From positions 2,796,501 to 2,860,500 of the forward strand of contig CP134536.1 of the NCBI GenBank assembly GCA_031826515.1: a DNA stretch of 64,000 nucleotides, read 5' to 3'. This stretch comes from Flavobacteriaceae bacterium HL-DH10. GTDB taxonomy: Bacteria > Bacteroidota > Bacteroidia > Flavobacteriales > Flavobacteriaceae. Shown one piece after another: positions 40,665-49,904 of this stretch; positions within the stretch are counted from its first letter, which is position 1, and each line of letters opens with the position of its first letter. The translations under genes were made by a program, and so were the position numbers. The notes under the pieces are model-generated. The model did not search any database. It worked only from the letters and a program-made list of their open reading frames with translations, and was not told where the DNA came from.

Positions 40665-40931
40665 GTAGTTCTCGATACGATTTTCTCATGCTTCAAAAAT
40701 CACTCGAACTGACATTGGTCCTTGGACAGGCTCAGTATGACAAGGTTTGTGGGATTCTGAAATGAGACCCTTAAACGAGTTCAGGGTGACAATCCTTCGA
40801 CAAGCTCAGGGTGACAGGTACTAGGGTGTGTGGGCGAGGTTCAAAGTCAAACTTCAGTATGGCATCTCATATGCCACCATTCAACATTCATCAACAAATT
40901 TCCTATATTAGTGGCACTATAAATTAGTGTT
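40665..40931. repeat. Repeat-rich gap between glycosyltransferase genes
   Basis: No gene. Contains an intact palindrome AGACCCTTAAACGAGTTCAG ending GGTGAC (40765-40790, stem ACCCT-AA/TTCAGGGT), a related half unit CCTTCGACAAGCTCAGGGTGAC-like at 40794-40815, another ending CTCAGTATGAC near 40741, and a GAGTAGTTCTCGATACGATT ... ATCACTCGAACTGAC segment at 40668-40714. All end in TGAC like the palindromes elsewhere in this window. No promoter match is clear. Confidence 0.7.
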
Positions 40932-41918
40932 ATGACCAATACCCCTTTGATATCTATTATCATTCCAACATACAACCGTACACACCTCATTGGAGAAACC
41001 CTTGATAGCGTATTGGCTCAAACTTATGCCAATTGGGAATGTATTGTGGTGGACGATGGTAGTACTGATAATACAGATGAGGTTTTAAAAAATTATTGCC
41101 AAAAAGATGAACGCATTCAATACCATCATCGTCCAATAGATAGACCTAAAGGTGCTAATGCCTGTAGGAATTATGGGTTTGAATTGAGTAAGGGGAAATA
41201 TATTCAATTTTTAGATTCGGATGATGTTTTGGAATCATTTTGCTTTGAAGAAAGAGTTGCGTACTATTTAAGAGATTCTTCCTTAGATTTGTTAATTAGA
41301 GATACAGGGTTGCTAAATGATTCAGTAAAAATATATAAATCTATTAATAAAGATCCTGACAAAAGTGATAGAGAAAATTATTTAAGATTGTTTTTATGTT
41401 ATGATATACCTTGGCATACATCTTCATGTTTATATAGCAAGAAATTGTTGAATATCTGTAGATTTGATGAAAACTTGAGTAGATTTCAAGATGTTAGTTT
41501 TAATATAAAAATTCTTTCAACTTTTAAAAATATTAAGCTTTTAAGGGATTTTAAAATAGATACTTTTTACAGAGTTGACAAGCATAAAATTTACAATACT
41601 AATTTTAGAAACAAGGTGTTACATTCTTTATTAGATTTTTACAAAATACATTCAGATTTATTGAATACAAAAGAATTTAAACCCGAATTTAGAAAGTTTA
41701 ATAATAAAATAATTAATGAATTTGTCATTCCCTTTTTTAATAAAAATAAAAAAAGATCAAATCAAGTTTTTTTATGGTCAATTAAATCAGGAATATACAA
41801 TTTTGAAACTAAAATTTTATTTCTACTAATGATGCTTTTTATGAATTTAGGTATTTTTAAAATTAAAGGTATTGGGATGTATCGATTTTATAAAACATTT
41901 AGTTTGAAAATAAATTAA
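40932..41918 (+). CDS. Glycosyltransferase family 2 protein
   Basis: 328 residues. The first 110 residues are a typical GT2 catalytic core: ISIIIPTYNRTHLIGETLDS, VVDDGSTDNTDEVL, ANACRNYGFELSKGKYIQFL and the DxD-like LDSDDVLE. The remaining 200 residues are lysine-rich and divergent, with a hydrophobic stretch near 295-315 (FLLMMLFMNLGIF), perhaps membrane-binding. It begins after the repeat-rich gap and is followed after 15 bp by another GT2. Substrate unknown. Confidence 0.87.
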   Translation: MTNTPLISIIIPTYNRTHLIGETLDSVLAQTYANWECIVVDDGSTDNTDEVLKNYCQKDERIQYHHRPIDRPKGANACRNYGFELSKGKYIQFLDSDDVLESFCFEERVAYYLRDSSLDLLIRDTGLLNDSVKIYKSINKDPDKSDRENYLRLFLCYDIPWHTSSCLYSKKLLNICRFDENLSRFQDVSFNIKILSTFKNIKLLRDFKIDTFYRVDKHKIYNTNFRNKVLHSLLDFYKIHSDLLNTKEFKPEFRKFNNKIINEFVIPFFNKNKKRSNQVFLWSIKSGIYNFETKILFLLMMLFMNLGIFKIKGIGMYRFYKTFSLKIN

Positions 41919-41933
41919 AACTAACAATTTAAA

Positions 41934-42734
41934 ATGTCCATAATTGTATCAATAATAGTTCCTTGTTTTAATCAAGCTGAATACCTAGGTGAAGCATTGC
42001 AATCTGTAATGGAACAGACTTATACCCATTGGGAATGTATTATTGTGAACGATGGTAGTACCGATAAAACCGAAAGTATAGCTAAAAAGTGGCTAGAAAA
42101 TGATGCCCGCCTTAAATATGTGTATCAAGAGAATAAGGGTTTGTCCAGTGCCCGAAATTTTGGTATAGCTAAATCCCAAGGCAAGTTTATATTGCCATTG
42201 GATGCTGATGATAAAATTGCAAGCAATTATATAACCATGGCTTTGGAGGCTTTTCAAGAAGATGCCAACCTAAAAGTAGTGTATTGCAAGGCAGAAAAAT
42301 TTGGTGAAGAACAAGGTTTGTGGGAATTACCTCCTTTTTCTCTGTTAGATTTAGCTCGCTTTAACATGATATTTTGTTCTGGTATGTTCAGAAAGTTAGA
42401 TTGGAAAATGATAGGGGGGTATGATGTAAATATGAAATTTGGATGGGAGGATTGGGAGTTTTGGATTTCGCTTTTAAAAAATGGAGGAAAGGTAAAATGT
42501 TTAGAATATACTGGATTTTATTATAGAGTAAGGAAAAATTCTATGGTAAGACACATTAATCTTGAAGAAAAAAAAAATTCTGAGACTTATGTTACCAAAA
42601 AGCATATTGATTTTTTTATTTCAAATTATGATATTTTAAATAAAAACAGAAAACAAATTGAACTTAGTTTTGAGAGCAAAAAATTTGCTTTTAATCTTTT
42701 TACCAAAACCTTTTTTAAGTTTAAGCTTTTTTAA
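41934..42734 (+). CDS. Glycosyltransferase family 2 protein
   Basis: 266 residues. VSIIVPCFNQAEYLGEALQS, IIVNDGSTDKTESIAKKW, GLSSARNFGIAKSQGKFILP and LDADDKIA (DxD, about 95) form the GT2 core. GGYDVNMKFGWEDWEFWISL (about 160-180) is the acceptor-side ED motif. A complete, standard GT2 of the exopolysaccharide type, 24 bp before the frameshifted GT2 gene. Confidence 0.88.
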   Translation: MSIIVSIIVPCFNQAEYLGEALQSVMEQTYTHWECIIVNDGSTDKTESIAKKWLENDARLKYVYQENKGLSSARNFGIAKSQGKFILPLDADDKIASNYITMALEAFQEDANLKVVYCKAEKFGEEQGLWELPPFSLLDLARFNMIFCSGMFRKLDWKMIGGYDVNMKFGWEDWEFWISLLKNGGKVKCLEYTGFYYRVRKNSMVRHINLEEKKNSETYVTKKHIDFFISNYDILNKNRKQIELSFESKKFAFNLFTKTFFKFKLF

Positions 42735-42758
42735 TTTATAAAATATTTTGTCTGGTCA

Positions 42759-43618
42759 ATGGATGTCTCCATTATTATAATAAATTACAATACAGATGCT
42801 TTAACGCTTCAGGCTGTTGCATCGGTTTTTAAATATGTTAAAAACATTGATTTTGAGGTTATTGTTTTAGAGAATAATTCCAAAGTAACATGCCTTGACG
42901 TAGAATTGGCTAAATATGAAAACACCTATTTTTATCAATTGGATGAGAATATAGGTTTTGGTAAGGCCAATAATTATGGGTTTGAAAAATCAAAGGGAGA
43001 TTTTATATTTTTACTTAATTCAGACGCCTATTTAATAAATGAAAATGCTATTATAAATTTTATAGATTATTTAAAGGCGCACCCAAAAGTTGCTTGTGTT
43101 GGTGGAAATTTGATTGATGACAATGGAAAACATAATATTAGTTACGGTAATTTTTTAAGTATTGAAAAGTTATTATTTGATTATGGGTTAAAACAGGGAA
43201 CTGAGGACTATTATTATGACAAATTAGCGACTTCAAAATATTGTAAGATGCATGTTTCTGTACCAGTTGATTATTTAACAGGAGCCGCTATTGTTATAAA
43301 ACGTGAGGTTATTGAAACTTATGGGCTTTTTAACCCTTCTTATTTTATGTATTTGGAAGATATGGAATTAGGCTTTAGGTATAAAAAAAGGGATTATTGA
43401 GTGTGATTTTACCAGATGTTAACATCGTGCATCTTGGTGGCCAATCTTGGAAAAATGATTCTTTATGGAGTAACAGGATTAGTAAAGAAATTGATTATAG
43501 TAAATATTTATTTTTACAAAATGTAACTATTTGGCCTGTAGCTTTTGGCTTGTTTGTTTTAGGGAAATGCATAAGGATGTTAAAAAGAGTGAAACATAAA
43601 ATAAAAAGAATTGTATAA
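42759..43618 (+). pseudogene. Glycosyltransferase family 2 gene split by a one-base deletion in an A run
   Basis: Frame one runs from ATG 42759 to a stop at 43398-43400 and gives a GT2 core (VSIIIINYNTDALTLQAVAS, LENNSK, GFGKANNYG, LLNSDAYL, YFMYLEDMELGFRYKK). The rest of the protein is in the -1 frame: GLLSVILPDVNIVHLGGQSW, up to 43618. Adding one A to the A7 run at 43383-43389 joins them into an uninterrupted rhamnosyltransferase-like GT2 of about 286 residues. The join lands exactly where family members continue from ED-ELGFR to the HLGGQSW block. It may be phase variable, a real lesion or a sequencing error. Confidence 0.82.
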
Positions 43619-44681
43619 AAAAAACAAAAAAATAGCCATTTATTCTAACGCATGGGATACCAATGCTGGAGGTGGTATTACTTATGTTTTGGCATTGGCT
43701 AACTTATTAACATCAAGACAATTTGATGTGACTGTTTTTTTTTTTGAAACTGTTAATGAAACGGAATTAAGGAGTCGTTACAAAACAGGCGATTTACAGA
43801 TAAAATTTATAGAAAGAAAACCTTTTCCTTTGTTGGAGCAGCTTAAATTTGCATTTAAAGAGCGGCTATATTACGATATTGTTATACAGCAATCATTAGT
43901 TGCTCCTAGAATAACCTTGGTTAAAAAGTCATATATTCTTTGTGATTTTCCCATGAAAAAAATAGAATCATTAAGCGAAAAAATACGGCTAAGGACGTGG
44001 CAGCATGTTATTGCCAATTCAGAGTTTACAAAACACTGGATATTAAAACGGTGGCATCGTTCAGCCCATGTTATTTATCCACCTATAGAAAACCCAACCG
44101 AATTGCCTTTAAATAAAAATGAAGATTGGGTTTGTATAGGTAGGTTTAATGAGGGAGAACGCTCAAAACGGCAAGATATAGTTATTGCATGTTTTATAGA
44201 TGTTATTAGAAAAGGCAAGACAAATTGTAAATTACACTTGATAGGGTATGTGGGAGATAGGAAATTTGTAAACAGGTTGAAAAAACAAGCTGAAGGTTAC
44301 CCCATCGTTTTTCATGAAAATGGTTCACTTGAAACACAAAAAGAAATTTTAGAACACTCTGCATTTTATATCAGTGCTTGTGGTTATAAAATTGATGAAA
44401 CAAAACAGCCCATGTTTGTAGAACATTACGGCATTTCGGTTGTAGAGGCTATGGCCCATGGTTGTATTCCGCTTGTGATAGGTAAAGGGGGACATAAAGA
44501 GACTGTAGACCATGGTATAAATGGGTATCATTGGAATACAGAGGAAGCATTGAAATTTTATATTATGAAACTGCTTGAGAACACTTCTGAACTTAAAAAG
44601 GATATGGCAGCATCGGCCTATTTAAAATCGAAGTCATACGATTTTAATTCAGTAAAAAAGAATGTCAAAAAAATTTTTTAG
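43611..44681 (+). CDS. Glycosyltransferase family 4 protein
   Basis: 356 residues from a TTG start overlapping the previous frame by 8 bp. GT-B fold: KKIAIYSNAWDTNAGGGITY at the N-terminus, IANSEFTKHW, WVCIGRFNEGERSKRQDIVI opening the donor-binding half and the signature EHYGISVVEAMAHGCIPLVI (about 265-284) with both glutamates. It is similar to eukaryote-like ALG11-type GT4 enzymes in motif order. Donor sugar unknown. The next gene starts 20 bp inside it. Confidence 0.88.
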   Translation: MYKKNKKIAIYSNAWDTNAGGGITYVLALANLLTSRQFDVTVFFFETVNETELRSRYKTGDLQIKFIERKPFPLLEQLKFAFKERLYYDIVIQQSLVAPRITLVKKSYILCDFPMKKIESLSEKIRLRTWQHVIANSEFTKHWILKRWHRSAHVIYPPIENPTELPLNKNEDWVCIGRFNEGERSKRQDIVIACFIDVIRKGKTNCKLHLIGYVGDRKFVNRLKKQAEGYPIVFHENGSLETQKEILEHSAFYISACGYKIDETKQPMFVEHYGISVVEAMAHGCIPLVIGKGGHKETVDHGINGYHWNTEEALKFYIMKLLENTSELKKDMAASAYLKSKSYDFNSVKKNVKKIF

Positions 44682-45600
44682 CGCTATGAAATTTAAAAAG
44701 ATAATTAAAAGTAGTGTCATAAGTTTTTTAAATAAAATGCCTTATGTGAGAGGTTTGTATAAACAGAGTCTTAATTGTTGTTTCCCCAATGGCCATTTTT
44801 ATTCTCCTGTAGTTTCTATAGAAGATATAAAGGAGCGGGCGGATAGTATATGGCAAGCTGTTGAAACGCCTTTAATTAATGGCATTGATTTAAGAACAGA
44901 AGCACAAAAGCAGTTGGTAAAAAAGTTTGAAGCGTACTATAAGGAATTGCCATTTAAGCCAGAGAAAAGTGCGGGGTTGCGTTATCAGTTTGAAAATGGA
45001 TCGTATTCATATACAGATGCTATAATCCTATATTCTTTTATCAGGCACTTTAAACCTAAAAGGGTTATTGAAATAGGGTCTGGTTATTCTTCCATGGTTA
45101 TGTTAGATACTAATGAATTATTTTTTTCTAATGAGATAGATTTAACTTTTATAGAGCCCTATCCTAATCGCTTGTATGCTTTACTGAAAGAAGGAGATTT
45201 GTTAACGAATAAGATTTTAACAAAAAAGATACAGGATGTACCATTATCTGTTTTTGATGTTCTAGAATCTGGAGATATTTTATTTATTGATAGTACACAT
45301 GTGTCAAAAACAGGAAGCGATGTGAATTTTATAATGTTCCATATTTTACCTAGATTAAAGGCAGGCGTTTTAATACATTTCCACGATATTTTTTATCCTT
45401 TCGAATACCCTAAAGAATGGGTCTTTCAAGGTAGAAATTGGAATGAAGCCTATATTATAAAAGCATTTTTAATGTATAACGCGCAATTCGAAATAAAATT
45501 ATTTTCAGAATATTTGCATAAATTCCATGGTGCTATTTTTGAATCTATGCCCTTATGTTATAGTAATCTTGGTGGTAATCTCTGGTTAGAGAAAAAATAA
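44662..45600 (+). CDS. Class I SAM-dependent methyltransferase
   Basis: 312 residues from ATG 44662; ATG 44686, just past the upstream stop, is an equally possible start. The methyltransferase fold follows a 125-residue lead: motif I RVIEIGSGYSSMVMLDTNEL (about 133-152), FIEPYPNRLYALL, then DILFIDSTHVSKTGSDVNFI and VLIHFHDIFYPFEYP. The HDIF block is typical of Methyltransf_24/FkbM-neighbour enzymes in polysaccharide loci. It presumably O-methylates a sugar of the glycan. Substrate unknown. Confidence 0.83.
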   Translation: MSKKFFSAMKFKKIIKSSVISFLNKMPYVRGLYKQSLNCCFPNGHFYSPVVSIEDIKERADSIWQAVETPLINGIDLRTEAQKQLVKKFEAYYKELPFKPEKSAGLRYQFENGSYSYTDAIILYSFIRHFKPKRVIEIGSGYSSMVMLDTNELFFSNEIDLTFIEPYPNRLYALLKEGDLLTNKILTKKIQDVPLSVFDVLESGDILFIDSTHVSKTGSDVNFIMFHILPRLKAGVLIHFHDIFYPFEYPKEWVFQGRNWNEAYIIKAFLMYNAQFEIKLFSEYLHKFHGAIFESMPLCYSNLGGNLWLEKK

Positions 45601-45632
45601 AACTCTATATTGGTTTTTAATTAGAAACGCAC

Positions 45633-46742
45633 TTGAAAAAAATATTACTTTGTTTTGGTACACGCCCAGAAGCTATTAAAATGGCGGCTATTTGTATGGC
45701 GTTAAAGCAACGGCAGTTACCTTATAAACTTTGTGTTACGGCACAGCACAGGCACATGCTGGATCAAGTGCTTGAATTTTTTGATTTGATTCCAGACTTC
45801 GATTTAAATTGCATGCAGCCCAACCAGAGTTTAAGCCAATTAAGTTCAAGAATATTATCTGAAATGGATAAAATTTTTGAAAAAGAACGTTTCGATCTTG
45901 TTTTGGTTCATGGCGATACTACAACGTCTACCATGGTAGCGTTAGCGGCTTTTCATTGTGGTATTCAGGTAGCACATGTAGAAGCGGGTTTAAGGACTTA
46001 CAATAAGCGTTCCCCATTTCCTGAAGAATTAAATAGACAGATAACTGGACGAATATCAGATTTTCATTTTGCCCCAACAGAAAAAGCAAAACAGAACCTA
46101 TTGAATGAGTATGTTCAAGCATCGCAAATTTTAGTAACAGGAAACACGGTGATTGATGCTTTGTTTTATACATTAAATAAAATTGATAACGGCTACACCA
46201 ATGGTTTTATAGAAAATTTAGCTAAAAAGATAGATTTTAGTAAAAAGATAGTTTTAGTTACCGGACATAGAAGAGAAAGTTTTGGAGCTGGTTTTGAGAA
46301 TGTTTGTGAAGCCATTTTAGAGATTTCAAAAAAGCATGATGTTGAAATCGTATATCCAGTGCATTTAAACCCGAATGTTCAAAACGTGGTTTATGAGAAA
46401 CTATCTAACATTAAAAACATTCATTTAATAGCACCTTTAGATTATCCTTCATTTGTTTGGTTAATGAGGAAGTCTAATTTGATTATATCAGATTCTGGCG
46501 GTATTCAAGAAGAAGCCCCTTCTTTAAACATCCCTGTTTTGGTTACTAGAGAAACTACCGAGCGGGATGAAGGCATACAAGCCCGGTGTTCCATTTTGGT
46601 TGGAACGGACCCAAATAGAATTATTGAAGAAACGAGAAAAGTATTAAACAATAGTGATGCTGTTAATTGCATGAACAATCCTTATGGAGACGGATTTGCA
46701 GCCATTAACATAGTAGAATTTATTCAAAATAATAGTATTTAG
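45633..46742 (+). CDS. wecB: UDP-N-acetylglucosamine 2-epimerase (non-hydrolysing)
   Basis: 369 residues from a TTG start. LLCFGTRPEAIKMAAICMAL, VHGDTTTSTM, HVEAGLRT, RSPFPEELNRQITGRISDFH, VTGHRRESFG and ISDSGGIQEEAPSLNIPVLV are the WecB hallmarks, with catalytic Asp, Glu and His residues in the expected blocks. It makes UDP-ManNAc from UDP-GlcNAc in the cytoplasm, supplying ManNAc or ManNAcA units. Its presence next to a NeuC-type hydrolysing epimerase gene (49901) means ManNAc is made in both activated and free form. Confidence 0.95.
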   Translation: MKKILLCFGTRPEAIKMAAICMALKQRQLPYKLCVTAQHRHMLDQVLEFFDLIPDFDLNCMQPNQSLSQLSSRILSEMDKIFEKERFDLVLVHGDTTTSTMVALAAFHCGIQVAHVEAGLRTYNKRSPFPEELNRQITGRISDFHFAPTEKAKQNLLNEYVQASQILVTGNTVIDALFYTLNKIDNGYTNGFIENLAKKIDFSKKIVLVTGHRRESFGAGFENVCEAILEISKKHDVEIVYPVHLNPNVQNVVYEKLSNIKNIHLIAPLDYPSFVWLMRKSNLIISDSGGIQEEAPSLNIPVLVTRETTERDEGIQARCSILVGTDPNRIIEETRKVLNNSDAVNCMNNPYGDGFAAINIVEFIQNNSI

Positions 46743-46745
46743 TAC

Positions 46746-48004
46746 ATGTTAAAGCAAATTTTAGTAGTTGTAGATTCTATTAATGTAGATGATAGTAGCG
46801 GCTCTAAAGCCAATGTGGCTTTGATTAAAAATTTAGCAGCTATAGGGTACCGTGTTAAAGTTTTACACTATACGCAACAAAACATCCATTTAAAGGATGT
46901 TGAATGTATAGCTATACAAGAAAAGAAGTTTACATTGTTTTATTTTTTAAGCAGACTACAACGTGTTATACAGCGTTATTTTAAAGTGAATTTAGCACAA
47001 TATCTAGAACCTGTATTTGGTTTTTCATTCACTTTTTTTAATGATATACGAAGTATTAAAGCAACTTTAATAAAGCAAGATTTTTCTGATGTATATTTAA
47101 TAATAACTTTAAGCAAAGGGGGAGTTTTAGACCTCATTATGCCGTAAACAAGCTACCGGTTTTATATAAAAAGTGGCTGGCATATGTGCACGACCCTTAC
47201 CCGTTTGTTTGTTATCCGCCACCTTATGATTGGAAAGATCCGGGGCATAAACAAAAACAGGCTTTTTTTAAAAGTGTTTCGGATCATGCGAAATTTTCAG
47301 GATTTCCTAGTATGCTTTTAAAAGACTGGATGGGTGGTTATTTCCCAAATTTTATTAAAACGGGAATTGTAATTCCGCATCAAGATTCTGAAGTTGAATT
47401 GAATCACTCTGTAAACCCTACTTATTTTGATGCTTCTAAATTTAATTTGTTGCATGCAGGAAATTTAATGAAACAGCGCAATCCAGAAGGTTTAATAAAG
47501 GGTTTTAAATTGTTTTTAGATAATAACCCTAAAGCAAAAGAAGAAACTAGATTATTGTTGTTGGGAAATGCGGCATATCATAAAAGTTTTATAGAAAAAA
47601 ATGTGGCTACAATACCCGAAATACATACCCAACTTTCTAATGTTCCTTTTGATGAGGTATATTCGCTACAAAAGAAAGTATCAGTAAATATTATATTAGA
47701 AGCAAATTCTGAGATTAGTCCTTTTTTACCAGGCAAGTTTCCGCATTGTATTTCAGCAAAGAAGTTAATACTGCATTTGGGTCCCCTAAATAGTGAAACG
47801 AAACGCTTACTCGGTGAAGAGTATGAATACCATTCACGGGTAGATGATGTAGGCAAAATAGCATTATTGATAGAAAGGTTGTATTACATATGGAAAGAAG
47901 ACCCAAACCGCTTAGTTTTATACCGAGAGGATTTATTATATTATATATCAAAAGACTATTTGAAAAAGTCTATAAATGATTTGTTGAACCGTTCTAGTTT
48001 ATAA
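46746..48004 (+). pseudogene. Glycosyltransferase (GT-B type) gene split by a one-base deletion in a G run
   Basis: Frame one, from ATG 46746, gives ILVVVDSINVDDSSGSKANV and stops at 47145-47147. The other frame continues as SFRPHYAVNKLPVLYKKWLA, YVHDPYPFVCYPPPYDW and a donor-domain-like half (FNLLHAGNLMKQRNPEGLIK) to 48004. Adding one G to the G5 run at 47116-47120 (AAAGGGGGAG) yields SKGGSFRPHYA and a single protein of about 419 residues. GT-B family membership is inferred from the fold-like halves, and the E-x7-E signature is not clear. Phase variation, a true lesion or a read error are all possible. Confidence 0.75.
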
Positions 48005-48007
48005 ATA

Positions 48008-48892
48008 ATGCAAACGTCTATTTTAATTGTATCAAAGGATAGAAAACAGGAATTGAAAAAAACATTGGAGATTCTTGAGAAATCGGTGGATTATTCAAGT
48101 TGTGAAATTTTGGTGTTTTTGGATGGTTGCATTGATGGTTCCCATGTATTAAAAAGTGAGTTCCCCAAAGTTTTTTGGTATGAATCTGAAAAGAGTTTAG
48201 GGGCATCATCAGCTAGAAATACATTGTATTCGTATGGCAGAGGTGATGTTTTTATAGGGTTGGATGATGATGCACATCCATTACAATCTGATTTTGTAGA
48301 TATTGTACATACTGTTTTTAATGAGAATAAAAACTTAGGTATTATTGCTTTTCATGAAATTAAAGGGGTATTTAATAGTGACGAAGAAGCTTTATTGCAA
48401 AAATCCACAGATAAAATAGAATTTTTATGCAATAGTTTTGTAGGCTGTGGATTTGCTATTCAAAAAGAGGTTTATGAATCTACCAATGGGTTTCCAATAT
48501 GGATAGATATTTACGGAGAGGAATCCTGTGTGGCCATAGAAGTTTTAGCAAACAACAAAGATATTCTCTATACCAATAATATTGTAGTAAATCACCGCGT
48601 TAATAAGCAGGAAAGATTGAATAATGGAAGAAATTATTATAGATTTGGAAAGCAATTAAAAAATACAGCTTTTTATTATATAGTTTATTATAGAAATCCA
48701 GTGTTTAAATTACTAAAGCTATTTTGGCATAACTTTACAAAATATGCACTGGTAGATAAAATCTATTTTAGAACCTATATTAGAATACTTGGGCTAATAA
48801 TATTTCAAAGTTCAAAGGTTTTAAAGCATAGAAAACCGGTAGAAGCAAGTGTTTTAAAACGAGTAAATGAATTGAATTCACCAGTGTTTTAA
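48008..48892 (+). CDS. Glycosyltransferase family 2 protein
   Basis: 294 residues. SILIVSKDRKQELKKTLEIL, LVFLDGCIDGS, GASSARNTLYSYGRGDVFIG and LDDDAHPL (DxD, about 82) form the GT2 core. GFPIWIDIYGEESCVAIEVL is the acceptor-side block, followed by a basic C-terminal third with a hydrophobic stretch (IRILGLIIFQSSKV). It starts 3 bp after the broken GT-B gene and lies 10 bp before neuB, so it may use CMP-nonulosonate or an adjacent sugar, but GT2 is not a known sialyltransferase fold. Confidence 0.85.
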   Translation: MQTSILIVSKDRKQELKKTLEILEKSVDYSSCEILVFLDGCIDGSHVLKSEFPKVFWYESEKSLGASSARNTLYSYGRGDVFIGLDDDAHPLQSDFVDIVHTVFNENKNLGIIAFHEIKGVFNSDEEALLQKSTDKIEFLCNSFVGCGFAIQKEVYESTNGFPIWIDIYGEESCVAIEVLANNKDILYTNNIVVNHRVNKQERLNNGRNYYRFGKQLKNTAFYYIVYYRNPVFKLLKLFWHNFTKYALVDKIYFRTYIRILGLIIFQSSKVLKHRKPVEASVLKRVNELNSPVF

Positions 48893-48902
48893 TAAAAAGA
48901 AA

Positions 48903-49904
48903 ATGAGCGTTAAACTAATAGCTGAAATAGCCCAAGCACATAACGGAAGTTTAGACACAGCCCATCGTTATATTGATGCGCTCGCTGTTACCGGTGTTGA
49001 TGCTGTTAAATTTCAAACGCATATTGCAGAGGCTGAAAGTAGTATTTTTGAACCTTTTCGAATAAAATTTTCAGAACAAGATAAAACCCGTTTTGATTAT
49101 TGGAAGCGCATGGAGTTTACTTTAGAACAGTGGATAGGTTTAAAACAGCATTGTAATACGGTCGGTTTAGAGTTTATGAGTTCGCCGTTTAGTAATGCGG
49201 CGGTAGATTTGTTGGAGAAAGTTGGTGTAAATACCTATAAGATAGGTTCGGGCGAGGTTAATAATTTTTTATTGCTTGAGAGAATTGCTCAAACTGGTAA
49301 ACCTATTATTGTGTCATCAGGAATGAGTTCTTTTAAAGAACTGGATGAAACGGTAGAATTCTTGAAATCCAAAGACGTTGAATTTTCCATATTACAATGC
49401 ACCACATCCTACCCAACAAAACCAGAGCAATATGGCTTAAATGTTATTCAAGAATTAAAATCAAGATATAAAGTGCCTGTTGGATTTTCAGACCATTCGG
49501 CGAAAATGGAAACAGCTATTGCTGCAGTAGCTTTGGGTGCCGAAATTTTAGAATTCCATGCCGTTTTTAGTAGAAACGATTTCGGACCGGATGTTACGTC
49601 ATCACTCACTATTGAGGAGATTAAAGCACTTTCAGAGGCTATTAGAAATATTGAGAAAGCCCAAATCCACCCAATAGATAAAAAAGATAATTCAAAATTT
49701 AAAGAACTTAAATCTATTTTTGAAAAATCTTTAGCTATAAACAAAGATTTACAATCTGGGCACATTATTAGGTTTTCTGATTTAGAAGCAAAAAAACCTG
49801 CAAATAAAGGAATTTCTGCATCAAATTTTGAAGCTATAATTGGGCATAAAATTATAAAAGACATGAAGCAGTGGGATTTTTTAAACATAGATGATATTAA
49901 ATGA
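48903..49904 (+). CDS. neuB: N-acetylneuraminate synthase family protein (NeuB)
   Basis: 333 residues. NeuB condenses ManNAc (or a related 6-deoxy hexose) with phosphoenolpyruvate to a nine-carbon nonulosonic acid. LIAEIAQAHNGSLDTAHRYI, VDAVKFQTH, YKIGSGEVNNFLLLE, SSGMSS and VGFSDHSA match the TIM barrel. The two metal-binding histidines are in SDHS and LEFHAVFSR; the usual EKHF reads EFHA. The C-terminal SAF (antifreeze-like) domain includes FSDLEAKKPANKGISASNFE. It overlaps neuC by 4 bp. The identity of the nonulosonate (Neu5Ac or a variant) cannot be fixed. Confidence 0.92.
   Translation: MSVKLIAEIAQAHNGSLDTAHRYIDALAVTGVDAVKFQTHIAEAESSIFEPFRIKFSEQDKTRFDYWKRMEFTLEQWIGLKQHCNTVGLEFMSSPFSNAAVDLLEKVGVNTYKIGSGEVNNFLLLERIAQTGKPIIVSSGMSSFKELDETVEFLKSKDVEFSILQCTTSYPTKPEQYGLNVIQELKSRYKVPVGFSDHSAKMETAIAAVALGAEILEFHAVFSRNDFGPDVTSSLTIEEIKALSEAIRNIEKAQIHPIDKKDNSKFKELKSIFEKSLAINKDLQSGHIIRFSDLEAKKPANKGISASNFEAIIGHKIIKDMKQWDFLNIDDIK

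Noticed and set aside
46088-46160. tRNA or rRNA gene anywhere in the window
   Set aside because: No cloverleaf with a conserved TTCGA-N-TC loop or CCA-adjacent stem, and no 16S/23S signature, was noticed on either strand. An automated tRNA scan was not possible.
49448-49888. 146-residue reverse ORF inside neuB
   Set aside because: Shadow frame of the NeuB coding sequence, which shows clear catalytic motifs.
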